Positions 27,218-36,518 are shown, counted from the stretch's first letter. The stretch is DNA of 64,000 nt from Microbacterium sp. Se63.02b (GCF_014171575.1 NZ_CP050453.1:186001-250000), one strand, 5' to 3'. Numbers and translations: made by a program. Notes: generated by a model from the sequence alone, not told the origin.

Positions 27218-29438
27218 ATGACCGACAGATCGAACGCGGTGGCGGATCCGCACGCAGAGACGGTGTCACCGGAGGGCGGTGCGCGCTCCACGAGTCGGCG
27301 CGCCCTCATGGCCGGGCTCGGTGCGGTCGCGCTCGGCACGGCCGGCTCCCTCGCGGGTGCGGCATCCGCGCAGGCGGCTCCGGTCGTCATGGGTGCGAAG
27401 GACATCACGCGGGCGGAGTCCGTCGCCGAGCTGGCGAAGATCCGTGCGCGCGACGGTGAAGTCGCGATCGTCGCCGGGTACCGGAAGCCCGGCGACGCGG
27501 GGCTGCTCGTGTACGTCGGATCCGAAGACGCGAAGGTCGAGGCCAACGGCGGCACGGTGATCGCCGGACAGCGCGACACCCGCTGGCTGCTGCAGCACGA
27601 CGGCACGGTCGACTTCCGGGTCTTCGGCATCACCGGGCCGGAGACGCCCGCCGACGACGCGCTCGCCGCCATGGTGAACGATCCCCGCATCCGACGGATC
27701 GAAGGGAGCACGGATCTGCTGTTCCGGCGACGGCATCGCTTCACGCGCTCCCACCTCGAGATCGACTTCGGCGGCCACCTCCTCACCACTGACGGGATCG
27801 AGGCGAACACCCACGACAACCCGTTCGGCGCCGTGATGTTCTTCACCGGGGTGTCGAAGGACGTCGTCGTCGAACATGCGCTGGCGGAGGCCTGGCCCGA
27901 ACTGACCGACGCGGTCGCCGTGCCCGACGCGTCGAAGTTCCCCGTCGACTCCTGGTGGGCGGTGCAGTGCGATCCGGTCGCCGGGGGCGGGGCGGATGAG
28001 CGCGAGCTCCAGCGGTTCGTGCAGGTGACGCAGCAGATCGACGGACGGCACATCCGGATCGACTACCTCAACGGCTGGCCGCTGGAGAAGGGCCGGAAGC
28101 TCACCTGGCGGCAGATGGAGCCCGTCTCCGGGGTCCGCATCTCGAACATGCGCTTCCTCGGCGCCGGTCCGTTCGACGGACCGACCGACGGCTCCTTCCC
28201 CGACCCCAGAGAACTCACCGGATCCCACCCCATCGCGTTCGAGTACGCGATCCACTGCGATGTCGCGGATGTGCACGCCAGCCGCACCTGGTGGCCCGTG
28301 ATCATGCGGCGCTGGAACACGCACTTCACGACCGAACGCTGCTCGGTCGAGAACCCGCCGACGGTGATGTACGGCGGCGCGGGCTATCTCACGCAGCAGA
28401 TCTACAGCCTGTACGGACGGGTGAGCGACTGCACATCCTCGAACGCGCGGCACCTCAACGATCTGACCGCCAGTGCGTACTGCATCGTCGAGAACTGTCA
28501 CGGCGACGGCGACGACCAGGGTGGCAACCCGTTCACCACGCACGGTCAGTACGAGCACGACCTCACCTTCATCGGCAACTCGGGGCTGATGGACATCGCC
28601 AACTCCGGAGCGCAGTGGGGCACCTCCGCCAAGCGCATCACGGTGCGCGACCACGTCTGCTCGTGGTTCGTCGCCGGCACGAAGATCAGCGACCTGACGC
28701 TGGAGAACGTGCGAGTGATCGCGCGCTCCACCTTCGATCCGCAGGCGACGATGACCATCAACGCCGACGGCGCCCAGCTGCGGGGATGCACCGCCGGGCT
28801 GTTGGCCATCGGGCAGCGATCGACTCGATCGTCGCGACCGACCGTCATCGAGGACTGCACCTTCGCCCTCCCCAAGGATCAGGTGCTCGTCCAGACACCG
28901 GTGACCGCTCCGGTGAGCTTCGTGCGGTGCACGATCACGGGGATCGACGGGGTGAAGGCCCGAGGGTCCGGACCCGTCGAGTTCGTCGACTGCCGCCTGA
29001 GCGGTCCGGCGACGGGCGCCCCGGCGGAGCTCGGCGCGTCCCGGGTGACGATCCGCGGCGGCTCGGTGCGCGATGTCGTGCTGAGTGCGACCGCCGTGCG
29101 CGACCAGTTCGTGACGCTGGATGGCGTCGAGCTCGGCACGGAGCGCACGGAGGGCGCCCTTGCTGACCAGGGCAGCCGGTTCCGGGGTGGTCTCGTGGCG
29201 GGTGAGCGGGGTGACCTCCACGGTGGCGAAGGGTGCGGCCCATATCGACATCGGTGTGGGCGTGAACCATGCGCGGGTCACCGGGAGCCAGTTCGTCGGA
29301 GGACGGCTGCGGATGACCGAGGGGTTCGCGGAGCCGTCCACCCTGCTCTACAGCGACTGCGTCGAGCGCGGGGTCGAGGGGGATCTCCCCGAGCCCGGAG
29401 AACGCGTGCTGGTCGCCGACGTGCTCACGAGCGCCTGA
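27218..29438 (+). CDS. Tat-exported right-handed beta-helix protein, paralogue 2 (frameshifted)
   Basis: A twin-arginine signal (STSRRALMAGLGAVALG) ends at ASAQAA; about 740 residues in total. It aligns along its length with the protein at 16461: GYLTQQIYSLYGRVSDC, NARHLNDLTASAYCIVENC and DHVCSWFVAGTKISDL are nearly the same there. Stacked short strands with Asn/Cys/Gly turns indicate a parallel beta-helix. The last 80 residues are in another frame; removing one G (or adding two) in the run at 29184-29187 joins them. The ATG at 27218 has an AAGGAG site. As the last gene of the transporter operon it probably releases or binds the transported glycan fragment. Confidence 0.75.
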
Positions 29439-29472
29439 GCGGCGGCATCATGGAGAACATGGAGGACCCGGT

Positions 29473-30862
29473 TTGAACGACACGGCATCGGCGACGCGCA
29501 TCGGAGACCGCATCCGCGTCCCGCGCACTCGCGCGCGCATCGGCGTGGCCCGACGCGACATCACCCCGCCGACCGGCATCCGTGCGAAGAACTGGGGACC
29601 GGCGGACTGGGAGCGGTCGGAGGGCGCGCACCGTCCGTTCGAGCTCACCGCCCTCGCCGTGATCGCGTCCGACGACCGGCCGCGCGTGCTCCTCGCGGTC
29701 GACGGCACGTGGTGGCGTCGTGTCGCCGATGAGCAGGGTGTGCGCGGAGCGATCCTGTCAGGGCTCGGGCTCGAACCCGACCAGCTGATGCTCTCGCTCA
29801 CACACGCACGCGGGTGCCGTGCTCTGCGCGGCCGACGCGCACCTGCCGGGCGGGGAGCTCATCCCCGGATACCTCGAGGCCCTGGCCGCCGCAGGTGTCG
29901 CCGCGGGCCGCGAGGCGCTCGACGGTGCGGTGCCCGGACTCATCGAATGGACGACGGGCACCTGCACGCTCGCCGCCGACCGTGAGCTCGACGTCGACGG
30001 ACGGGCGCTGGTGGGGTACAACCCCGCAGCGACGGCGGACGACACCGTCACGATCGGCCGTCTCAGCGTCGACGGCGCTGTGCGGGGAACGCTCGTCAAC
30101 TACGCGTGCCACCCGACCACGCTCGCTTGGCAGAGTCGCGAGGTGTCGCCGGACTACGTCGGGGCGATGCGCGAGATCGTCGAAGCCGCCACCGGGTCGC
30201 CGTGCCTGTTCGTGCAGGGGGCCTCGGGCGAACTGGCCCCGCGCGAGCAGTACACCGGCGACGTCGAGGTGGCCGATCGCCACGGACGCTCGCTCGGTCA
30301 CGCGGTGCTCGCCGCGCTCGACGCCCTGCCCGTACCCGGTGCGGAGCTGACGTTGGAGGGTGTCGTGGAATCGGGCGCTCCGCTCGCGATCTGGGCCGGA
30401 CATGCCGCCTCGGGTGGGGAGGGCGCCGGAGGATCGGTGTCATCCGTGGACCTGCCGCTGCGCGACCTGCCGACGCTCGATGAACTCGCCGAGGAGTGGA
30501 AGGACATCGACCCCCGCTCCCGGGAAGAGCGCCTCGGCCGCGCCCGCAACCTCCGCGACGGATACATCGACGGTCCGACCGTGCAGCACCCCGTGTGGGC
30601 CTGGCGGCTCGGCGACGCGGTGATCGTCGGTCACCCCGGCGAGGCATACTCCCGCCTGCAGACCACGCTCCGAGCGCGGTTCCCCGAGACGCCGATCGTG
30701 GTGATGAACCTGACGAACGGCCCCGGGTTCGTCTACCTGCCCACGCGCGACGCCTTCGACCGCGGCGCGTATCAGGCGTGGCAGACCCCGCTCGCGCCCG
30801 GTGCGCTGGAGCTGCTCGAGGAGCATGCGGTGTCGCTGGTGTCCGCCCTGCTCGCCGGCTGA
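29473..30862 (+). CDS. Neutral/alkaline ceramidase-like hydrolase (frameshifted)
   Basis: The product resembles the N-terminal domain of neutral/alkaline non-lysosomal ceramidases: ARIGVARRDITPPTGI near the start, then LTHTHAG once a missing CA unit is restored in the repeat at 29799-29804, and LVNYACHPTT with a conserved His. Many bacterial members with these features sit in carbohydrate clusters and are not proven ceramidases. There is no signal peptide, so it acts in the cytoplasm. The start is TTG 29473 after a strong GGAGG site. It lies 34 bp after the beta-helix gene and is probably in the same operon. Confidence 0.72.
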
Positions 30863-30875
30863 ACTCGACCGGTAC

Positions 30876-30891
30876 ACTTGCTATAGCAAAT
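30876..30891. promoter_or_regulatory. GntR-type operator candidate (site 3)
   Basis: ACTTGCTATAGCAAAT is a nearly perfect palindrome and the most symmetrical of the five sites. It lies in the 49-bp gap between the ceramidase-like gene and the SDR gene, 21 bp upstream of the SDR start, so the SDR probably has its own regulated promoter. Confidence 0.7.
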
Positions 30892-30911
30892 CACCGCAAA
30901 TGAGGAGAGAC

Positions 30912-31673
30912 ATGACCGTGCAGCGCCCCGTCGCCATCGTCACCGGAGGATCGGCCGGCATCGGCTGGGAGATCGGTCAGCGTCTCGCCGCCGACGGCTA
31001 CCTCGTCGTCGCCGCCGACCGCGTGCCGGGACTCACCGTGGGTGACAACTCCGCCGGCATCCTGTGGCGCGAGCTCGACGTGACCGACCATGCCGGCGTC
31101 GACCGGGTGTTCGGCGAGATCGAGGCGGAGCTCGGCCCGATCGAGGTGCTCGTCAACAACGCCGGCATCCAGCGCCACCGCGGCATCGAAGACCTCACGT
31201 GGGACGAGTGGTCGGCCGTCGTCGATGTGAACCTGCACGGGGTGTTCGCAGCGCTGCAGGCGGCGGGCAAGCGGATGCTGGAGCGCGGCGAGGGCCGCAT
31301 CGTGAACATCTCCTCCATCTCCTCCCGCGGCTCCGCGGGGCGGGCACCGTATGCCACGACCAAGGCCGCCGTGATCGGACTGACCTCGACGGCAGGTGCG
31401 GAGTGGGCGTCCCGCGGCGTGCGCGTCAATGCGGTCGCACCCGGCTACGTCGATACGGGCGTCTTCCGCCAGGGTGTCGAGGCCGGAACCCTCAGCCTCG
31501 ACACGATCCTCTCCCGCATCCCCGCGAAGCGCCTGGCCGAGGCGAGTGAGATCGCCGCCGCCGTGAGCTTCCTCGTCTCCGACCAGTCGCGCTACATGAA
31601 CGGCCAGACGCTCTACGTCGACGGCGGGTTCATGGTCGACTACGGCGTGCCCCTCGCGAAGAAGCCCGACTGA
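30912..31673 (+). CDS. SDR-family oxidoreductase (3-oxoacyl-ACP reductase/sugar dehydrogenase-like)
   Basis: The product of 253 residues has all classical SDR motifs: TGGSAGIGWEIG at residues 11-22, NNAG near 88, NISSISSRG with catalytic Ser near 140, YATTK near 153, and YVDGGFMVDYG at the end. FabG-like sequences in sugar clusters are often sugar or sugar-acid dehydrogenases. The ATG follows GAGGAGAG. It is placed under a GntR-type operator and ends at a convergent spacer filled with repeats. Confidence 0.87.
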   Translation: MTVQRPVAIVTGGSAGIGWEIGQRLAADGYLVVAADRVPGLTVGDNSAGILWRELDVTDHAGVDRVFGEIEAELGPIEVLVNNAGIQRHRGIEDLTWDEWSAVVDVNLHGVFAALQAAGKRMLERGEGRIVNISSISSRGSAGRAPYATTKAAVIGLTSTAGAEWASRGVRVNAVAPGYVDTGVFRQGVEAGTLSLDTILSRIPAKRLAEASEIAAAVSFLVSDQSRYMNGQTLYVDGGFMVDYGVPLAKKPD

Positions 31674-31687
31674 GACCTGCCGCGGCT

Positions 31688-31959
31688 CTCGGGAGCCCTC
31701 GGGAGGAGGTCCTCGGGAGGAGGTCTCACTCGGGAGGAGGTCTCGCTCGGGAGGAGGTTTCGCTCGGGAGGAGATCCTCGGTGCGGAGGATGCCTGGCCC
31801 GAATACGTCCTCCCGAACGCGGTTCTCCTCCCGAACACGGCTCACCGCGGGGGCGTTACCCGGGAGGAAGTGCTCGCTCGGGAGGAGATCCTCGTTGCGG
31901 AGGATGCCTGGCCCGAATACGTCCTCCCGAACGAGGTTCCCCTCCCGAACGCGGCTCAC
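31688..31959. repeat. GGGAGGAGGT tandem array with an 85-bp direct duplication
   Basis: Five copies of CTCGGGAGGAGGT (last one ending GAT) start at 31698, 31712, 31729, 31746 and 31763, three of the steps being exactly 17 bp. The last copy opens an 85-bp segment (31761-31845) repeated at 31875-31959 with 4 differences. Each segment also holds CTCCCGAAC words complementary to the GGGAG words, so it can fold. The array fills the spacer between two convergent genes (SDR and zinc-ribbon protein). No coding frame is convincing. Confidence 0.8.
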
Positions 31960-31972
31960 TCCGGAGCAGGTC

Positions 31973-32803
31973 TCACCGCAGATACGCGTCGACGAGGAGG
32001 GCGCCGCGGATGGTGCGCAGCTCCTCGATGATGCGCGTGATGCTCGCTGCGCCGGTCGAGGAGAGCACCAGGTCGTGAGGACCGAGAGGTTCGAGCTTCC
32101 CTGTGCGGACGCGGATGACCTCCCACCCGGCGGCGCGGAGCGCGCGGTCCTTTCGCAGATCCGCGTCCTGCCGCTTGCCGACGTGCTCCAGGCCATGGCG
32201 GCCGACCGTGTCGTACTCGAGAGCCACCCTGAGCTCCGGAAACACGATGTCGGGCCACACCTCGGTGTGGCGGAAGAACGGTCGAGACACCTTCACCGCG
32301 TTCACGGCCGGGTCGAACTCGATCCGCGTCGCGAGGGCGGCCCGGAGTCGGCCTTCCGCCGCTGAGGCGGGGCGCGGCGCGCACGCGCTCACGAACGCGG
32401 TCCCGGTGGGCAGGGCGGGGGTCTTGGTGCACAGCTCCGGCGCAGGGCGACGGGGCTTGCGCGGGAGCGCGCGTGCTTCGCCGAGCACGACCGGTTGGGG
32501 GCGGGCGAGCGCGGAGCAGTCCGGACACCACGCCGAGCGGCGGCGCACCTGACCAGGGCGTTCGCGCTGCTCCGTGGGGGTGGCGGCGAATCGGTGCCCG
32601 AGCGGGCACTCCCAGCACAGCAGGACGTCGGCCGCGAGCGGGACCTGCGACAGAGCGATCCCGTGGTTCAGCTCCGGGTGGTATTGGCGGATCAGCTCCG
32701 GGTACGCCGCCCAGCCCGCACGATACGTGCCCACGTCATACGGAACGGCGCGACCGTGGGAGAACTGCCGTCGCGCCCACCACTGCATCACCGGTTCCGG
32801 CAC
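31973..32803 (-). CDS. Zinc-ribbon plus endonuclease-like (DUF559/Vsr-type fold) protein
   Basis: The product of 276 residues has a treble-clef-type zinc ribbon ([10 protein letters not shown] ... WCPDC) in its first half, and a second half that looks like a PD-(D/E)xK nuclease: [16 protein letters not shown] with Asp and Glu, and [16 protein letters not shown] at the end. Such actinobacterial proteins are common but uncharacterised. I prefer the GTG at 32803 (VPEPVMQWW), as a start further upstream would run into the divergent dinB gene. It is divergent from dinB and may belong to DNA repair or foreign DNA recognition. Confidence 0.6.
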   Translation of the reverse strand: MPEPVMQWWARRQFSHGRAVPYDVGTYRAGWAAYPELIRQYHPELNHGIALSQVPLAADVLLCWECPLGHRFAATPTEQRERPGQVRRRSAWCPDCSALARPQPVVLGEARALPRKPRRPAPELCTKTPALPTGTAFVSACAPRPASAAEGRLRAALATRIEFDPAVNAVKVSRPFFRHTEVWPDIVFPELRVALEYDTVGRHGLEHVGKRQDADLRKDRALRAAGWEVIRVRTGKLEPLGPHDLVLSSTGAASITRIIEELRTIRGALLVDAYLR

Positions 32804-32906
32804 GCGCCGACCATACCTGCGGTCACGGACACCGCGTCGCCCCGTAGCTCGGCGGATGTCGATGTCCCCGGTCCGTGCGACGATCCGCACGTCGACGGGA
32901 GAACGG

Positions 32907-34102
32907 ATGCGTGGGGAGGCCACGGTGCTGCACGCCGACCTCGATGCGTTCTACGCGTCGGTCGAGCAGCGTGACGCTCCCGAGCTGCGCGGTCGACCGG
33001 TCATCGTGGGCGGTGGCGTCGTGCTCGCCGCGAGCTACGAGGCGAAGGCGCGCGGAGTCCGCACGGCGATGGGCGGTCGACAGGCGCGGGAGCTGTGCCC
33101 CGATGCGATCGTCGTCCCGCCGCGGATGGAGGCCTACTCGGCCGCAAGCAAAGACGTGTTCGCGATCTTCCGCGACACGACGCCACTCGTCGAAGGGCTC
33201 TCGATCGACGAGGCCTTCCTCGAGGTCGGAGGTCTGCGGCGGATCGCCGGAACCCCGGAAGAGATCGCGGTGCGACTGCGCGAGCGCGTGCGGGCGGAGG
33301 CCGGGCTGGCCATCTCGGTCGGGGTCGCTCGCACCAAGTTCCTCGCCAAGGTCGCCAGCGCGGTGAGCAAACCCGACGGACTCCTGGTCGTCGAGCCCGA
33401 CCGTGAGGAGCAGTTCCTCCTTCCCCTCCCCGTCGAACGGCTCTGGGGCGTGGGCGCGGTGACGGCCGAGAAGCTGCATCGCTACGGCATCCGCACAGTG
33501 GGGAACTCGCCGAGCTCGAGGCCGCGACCGCCGAGCGGATGCTGGGCAAGGCGACGGGCGCCCACGTGCACGCCCTTGCCCGGCTGCGGGATCCGCGGCC
33601 GGTCGACACCACCCGGCGACGCGGATCCATCGGCTCGCAGCGCGCGCTCGGCAGCCGTATCCGCTCGGCAGAGGAACTCGACCTCATCCTCACGCAGATC
33701 GTCGACCGGCTCGCTCGACGTCTCCGCGACGGTGGTCGCGTCTGCCGCACGGTCGTGCTGCGTCTGCGTTTCGGCGACTTCACGAAGGCCACCCGCTCGC
33801 GCACGCTTCGAGCGCCGACCGACCGCACCGCCGTCGTGCTCACCGTGGCGCGTGGCCTGCTCGACGCCGCGCAGCCCGAAATCGCCGCGCGCGGCATCAC
33901 TCTGATCGGCTTCTCACTGACGCAGCTCGACCGCGTCGGGAACGTGCAGCCCGAATTGCCGATCGACTGGGGTGATGAGGCGCGCCTCGACACCGTCCTC
34001 GACACCCTGCGCGACCGCTACGGCGCGACCTCCGTGTCGCGTGCGGCTCAGCTCGGGCGCGACCCCGGGTGGTCGTCGCCTCTCCTTCCCGAGCACGAGT
34101 GA
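32907..34102 (+). CDS. dinB: DNA polymerase IV (Y-family, frameshifted)
   Basis: The Y-family signatures are clear: [15 protein letters not shown] at the N-terminus, [17 protein letters not shown], and the catalytic [12 protein letters not shown] near residue 105. [16 protein letters not shown] and the helix-hairpin-helix region follow. After GIRTVG the frame changes; adding one base to GGGG 33500-33503 gives [19 protein letters not shown] and continues into the little-finger domain. It performs error-prone translesion synthesis. The ATG at 32907 has a GGGAGA site. No LexA-type box is evident upstream. Confidence 0.87.
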
Positions 34103-34115
34103 GCTTCAGGGGCTG

Positions 34116-34202
34116 CCGCGTTGCGGAGGAGATCTGCCGTAGGGAGGGTGTTTTCCCGCCAGGGGATCCTCCGAAGCGCGGATCTCCTCCGAAGTGCGGG
34201 GG
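34116..34202. repeat. Convergent-spacer repeat, copy A
   Basis: An 87-bp segment that recurs at 34271-34358. Shared words are GCGGAGGAGAT, GCCGTAGGGAGG and the 3' block CTCCGAAGCGCGGATCTCC followed by TCCGAAGTGCGGGG. GGAGGAGATC and GATCTCCTCC are complementary, so each copy can form a hairpin. It lies directly after dinB. Confidence 0.7.
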
Positions 34203-34270
34203 TGTGCCACTCGGGGTCTGGGCGTGGTGTGGGTGCGGCGGTGAGGTGTGGGTGCTTCGCGGGGCGGCCG

Positions 34271-34358
34271 CCGCGTGTTTGCGGAGGAGATTCGCCGTAG
34301 GGAGGTTGTATCGCGCCGGAGCCGCCTCCGAAGCGCGGATCTCCTCCGAAGTGCGGGG
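34271..34358. repeat. Convergent-spacer repeat, copy B
   Basis: It matches copy A (34116-34202) in its first 30 and last 35 bases but differs in the middle, where the loop of the hairpin would be. A third partial TCCGAAGTG word follows at 34360. Between the copies lies a G/T-rich stretch (34203-34270) with no gene. The whole spacer separates the convergent dinB and SnoaL-like genes. Confidence 0.7.
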
Positions 34359-34388
34359 CTCCGAAGTGGGGGGCTTCCCGATCTCGGC

Positions 34389-34739
34389 TCAGGCCTTGAG
34401 CATGGAGGCGCGCGCGATCAGGCCGTCCACGACGTCGAATGTCGCGATGGTCTCGGTGGCGACACCCGCGTTGATGACCTGCTCCTGCGCGACGACCCAC
34501 CGTGCGCCGAAGAGCACACTCGTCTCGATGACGCACGACAACTCGGGGTTCTGCAGCCGCGGCTCGTAGAACGCGCGGATCGCGGCCGACCCGACCACGG
34601 GCTCGGGTGCGACGCCGGTGATCACGGCATCGTCCGCGTAGGTCGCGACGAAGGCGTCGAGGTCGTGCTCGTTGAAGGCGTCGAGCTGCGCCTGCACGGT
34701 CTCGAGAGCGGTGCGGTGGAGGACGGTGCGGTCAGTCAA
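34389..34739 (-). CDS. SnoaL-like/NTF2-fold protein
   Basis: The product of 116 residues has the NTF2 cone fold pattern (QAQLDAFNEHDLDAFVATYADDAVI; IRAFYEPRL; VVDGLIARASML). Such proteins are small isomerases, cyclases or ligand binders. The start is TTG 34739 with GGAGGAG eight bases upstream; it overlaps the stop of the preceding SDR gene, so it is translated as the second gene of a two-gene operon. The role in this catabolic cluster is unknown. Confidence 0.75.
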   Translation of the reverse strand: MTDRTVLHRTALETVQAQLDAFNEHDLDAFVATYADDAVITGVAPEPVVGSAAIRAFYEPRLQNPELSCVIETSVLFGARWVVAQEQVINAGVATETIATFDVVDGLIARASMLKA

Positions 34740-35478
34740 TGCGAACTCCTCCGTTGACGTCGTACGTCGCTCCGGTGATGAAGCGCGCGCGCTCCGAGGC
34801 GAGCGATGCGATGATCCAGGCGACGTCCGCCGGTTGGCCGAACGCCCCGAGCGGGATCCCGGCCTCGAGCTTCGCGCGACCCTCGCCCTGCAGCTGGTCG
34901 GTGATGGCACTCGCGACCGGACCGGGGGTGACGGCGTTGACGCGGATGCCCTCCGCGGCGAGGTGGCGTGCGAAGCTGCGCGTGATCGCGAGGATCGCCC
35001 CCTTGCTCGCGGCGTAGTGGATGCCGGTCTGCAGCGCGCCGACCTGACCGGCGATCGAGGCGATGTTGATCACGGAGCGATCGCCGTCGGCGGCCCGAAG
35101 CAGGGGGAGTGCGCCCCGGGTGAGGAAGAAGGTGCCACGGGCGTTGGTCTCGAGGACCATGTCCCACTCGTCGAAATCGATGTCGTCGTACGGGGTGTAC
35201 GGGCACACGCCGCCGTTGTTGACCAGCACGTGCAGCGAACCCCAGGTGGCCGTGATCTCGCCGATCAGGGCGTCGATCGACGCGCGCTCGCGCAGATCGA
35301 GGCGGGAGACGTGCACCTCGGGCGACCTGGCTTCGCGGCACTCCTCGGCGACGCGGGCGGCTTCGGCCTCGCGCCCCGTGTACGTGATCCAGAGGGAGAC
35401 GCCCTCGCGGGCGAGGTCGAGGGCGGCGGCGGTTCCTATACCGGAACTGGCACCCGTGATCAGTGCGCGGCGAGTCAT
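34732..35478 (-). CDS. SDR-family oxidoreductase
   Basis: The product of 248 residues has TGASSGIGTAAALDLA at residues 8-23, NNGG near 89 (Gly in place of the common Ala), INIASIAGQ and the catalytic YAASK near 152, and VNGGVRID at the end. It is a FabG-like dehydrogenase, substrate unknown. The frame starts with the correct first strand (MTRRALITGAS) but has no ribosome site; instead TATAGC, inside operator site 4, lies exactly 9 bases upstream of the ATG, suggesting a leaderless transcript. It is divergent from the hydroxyacid dehydrogenase, which has the same layout. Confidence 0.85.
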   Translation of the reverse strand: MTRRALITGASSGIGTAAALDLAREGVSLWITYTGREAEAARVAEECREARSPEVHVSRLDLRERASIDALIGEITATWGSLHVLVNNGGVCPYTPYDDIDFDEWDMVLETNARGTFFLTRGALPLLRAADGDRSVINIASIAGQVGALQTGIHYAASKGAILAITRSFARHLAAEGIRVNAVTPGPVASAITDQLQGEGRAKLEAGIPLGAFGQPADVAWIIASLASERARFITGATYDVNGGVRID

Positions 35479-35484
35479 GTGCTC

Positions 35485-35500
35485 GATGCTATAGCAAGAT
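35485..35500. promoter_or_regulatory. GntR-type operator candidate (site 4) and minus-strand -10
   Basis: GATGCTATAGCAAGAT carries the TGCTATAGCA palindrome. On the minus strand its TATAGC (35488-35493) ends 9 bases before the SDR start codon, so it probably doubles as the -10 box of a leaderless promoter. Confidence 0.6.
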
Positions 35501-35516
35501 TCCCGTGCTGTACACG

Positions 35517-35540
35517 CATTTGCTAGATGCTATAGCATCG
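35517..35540. promoter_or_regulatory. GntR-type operator candidate (site 5) and plus-strand -10
   Basis: ATTTGCTAG plus ATGCTATAGCATC repeats the bipartite layout of site 2 at 22056. TATAGC (35531-35536) ends 9 bases before the ATG of the 2-hydroxyacid dehydrogenase gene, mirroring site 4 on the other strand. Confidence 0.65.
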
Positions 35541-35545
35541 CTCTC

Positions 35546-36518
35546 ATGACCGAGCCCTTCATCCTCGTCAGCGACTGCGACCTGCCAGGAACCGTCATCG
35601 AAGACACCCTCCGACAGGCGGGACTCCGCGCCGAGCGCGCGGCATCCGGCAGCGTGGACGACATCGCCGCCCGCGGAGCCGACGCCCAGGGGCTCGTCGT
35701 CCAGTGGGCGCAGATCACCGGCGAGGTGATGGATCGGATGCCGAATCTCCGCATCATCAGCCGCGTCGGCATCGGCTACGACATGGTCGACGTCGAGGCG
35801 GCGACCGCTCGCGGCATCGCCGTCGCGAACACCCCGAGCTACTGCATCGAAGAGGTCGCCGCCCACACGATCGCCATGATCATGACCCAGGCCCGCGGCC
35901 TCCCCGCCTACGACCGTGCGGTGCGCGGAGGCACGTGGAAGGCCGTCGATGCGCGCCCGATGGCGGTGCGCCCCTCGACGACCACCGTCTCGGTGCTCGG
36001 GTTCGGCCGCATCGGCTCGATCGTGGCCCGTGGCTGTCGCGCCCTGGGCTTCCGCGTCGTCGTCGCCGACCCGTACGCCTCCCCGACGCCGTGCGTGCGG
36101 CAGGATGCGAGCCCGTCGAGATCGCGGATGCCGTGGCGCGCGCCGACATCCTGACGCTCCACGTTCCGCTCACCGACGCCACCAGGCACCTCATCGACGC
36201 CGAGGCGCTCGCGACCATGAAGCAGGGCGCCGTCGTCGTGAACACCTGCCGTGGGCCGCTGATCGACGAGGACGCTCTCGCCGCGTCGCTGCATGCCGGA
36301 CACGTGGGTGCTGCCGCCCTCGACGTGTTCGCGGGGAGCCGCTCGCCGCCGATTCCCCGCTGCGCGACCTCGACCAGGTGCTCCTCACGCCCCATGCCGC
36401 CTGGTACTCGCCCGAAGCGCTGGCGGATCTGCCGGTGCACGCGGCCGACAACATCATCCGCTACCTCGCCGGCGAGTCGGTGCCGATCGTCAACCCCGCG
36501 TTCGCCGCGGCGCGCTGA
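35546..36518 (+). CDS. D-isomer-specific 2-hydroxyacid dehydrogenase (two frameshifts)
   Basis: A PdxB/SerA-like dehydrogenase: RVGIGYDMVDVEAAT near residue 72, nucleotide site VLGFGRIGSIVARG near 150, catalytic Arg in NTCRGPLIDED, Glu in FAGEPLA and His in LTPHAAWYS. One base must be added to CCCC 36081-36084 and one to GGGG 36333-36336 to join the three parts, about 324 residues. It reduces a 2-keto acid or oxidises a D-2-hydroxy acid. The ATG at 35546 lacks a ribosome site and lies 9 bases after TATAGC, so it is probably leaderless and GntR-controlled. Confidence 0.83.

Noticed and set aside
27266..29341. A 691-codon minus-strand frame opposite the second beta-helix gene
   Set aside because: It is the same kind of antisense shadow as opposite the first paralogue; the plus strand carries the Tat signal and conserved residues.
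31688..31959. Possible CRISPR array
   Set aside because: Units are 13-17 bp with no unique spacers of uniform length, and there are no cas genes nearby.
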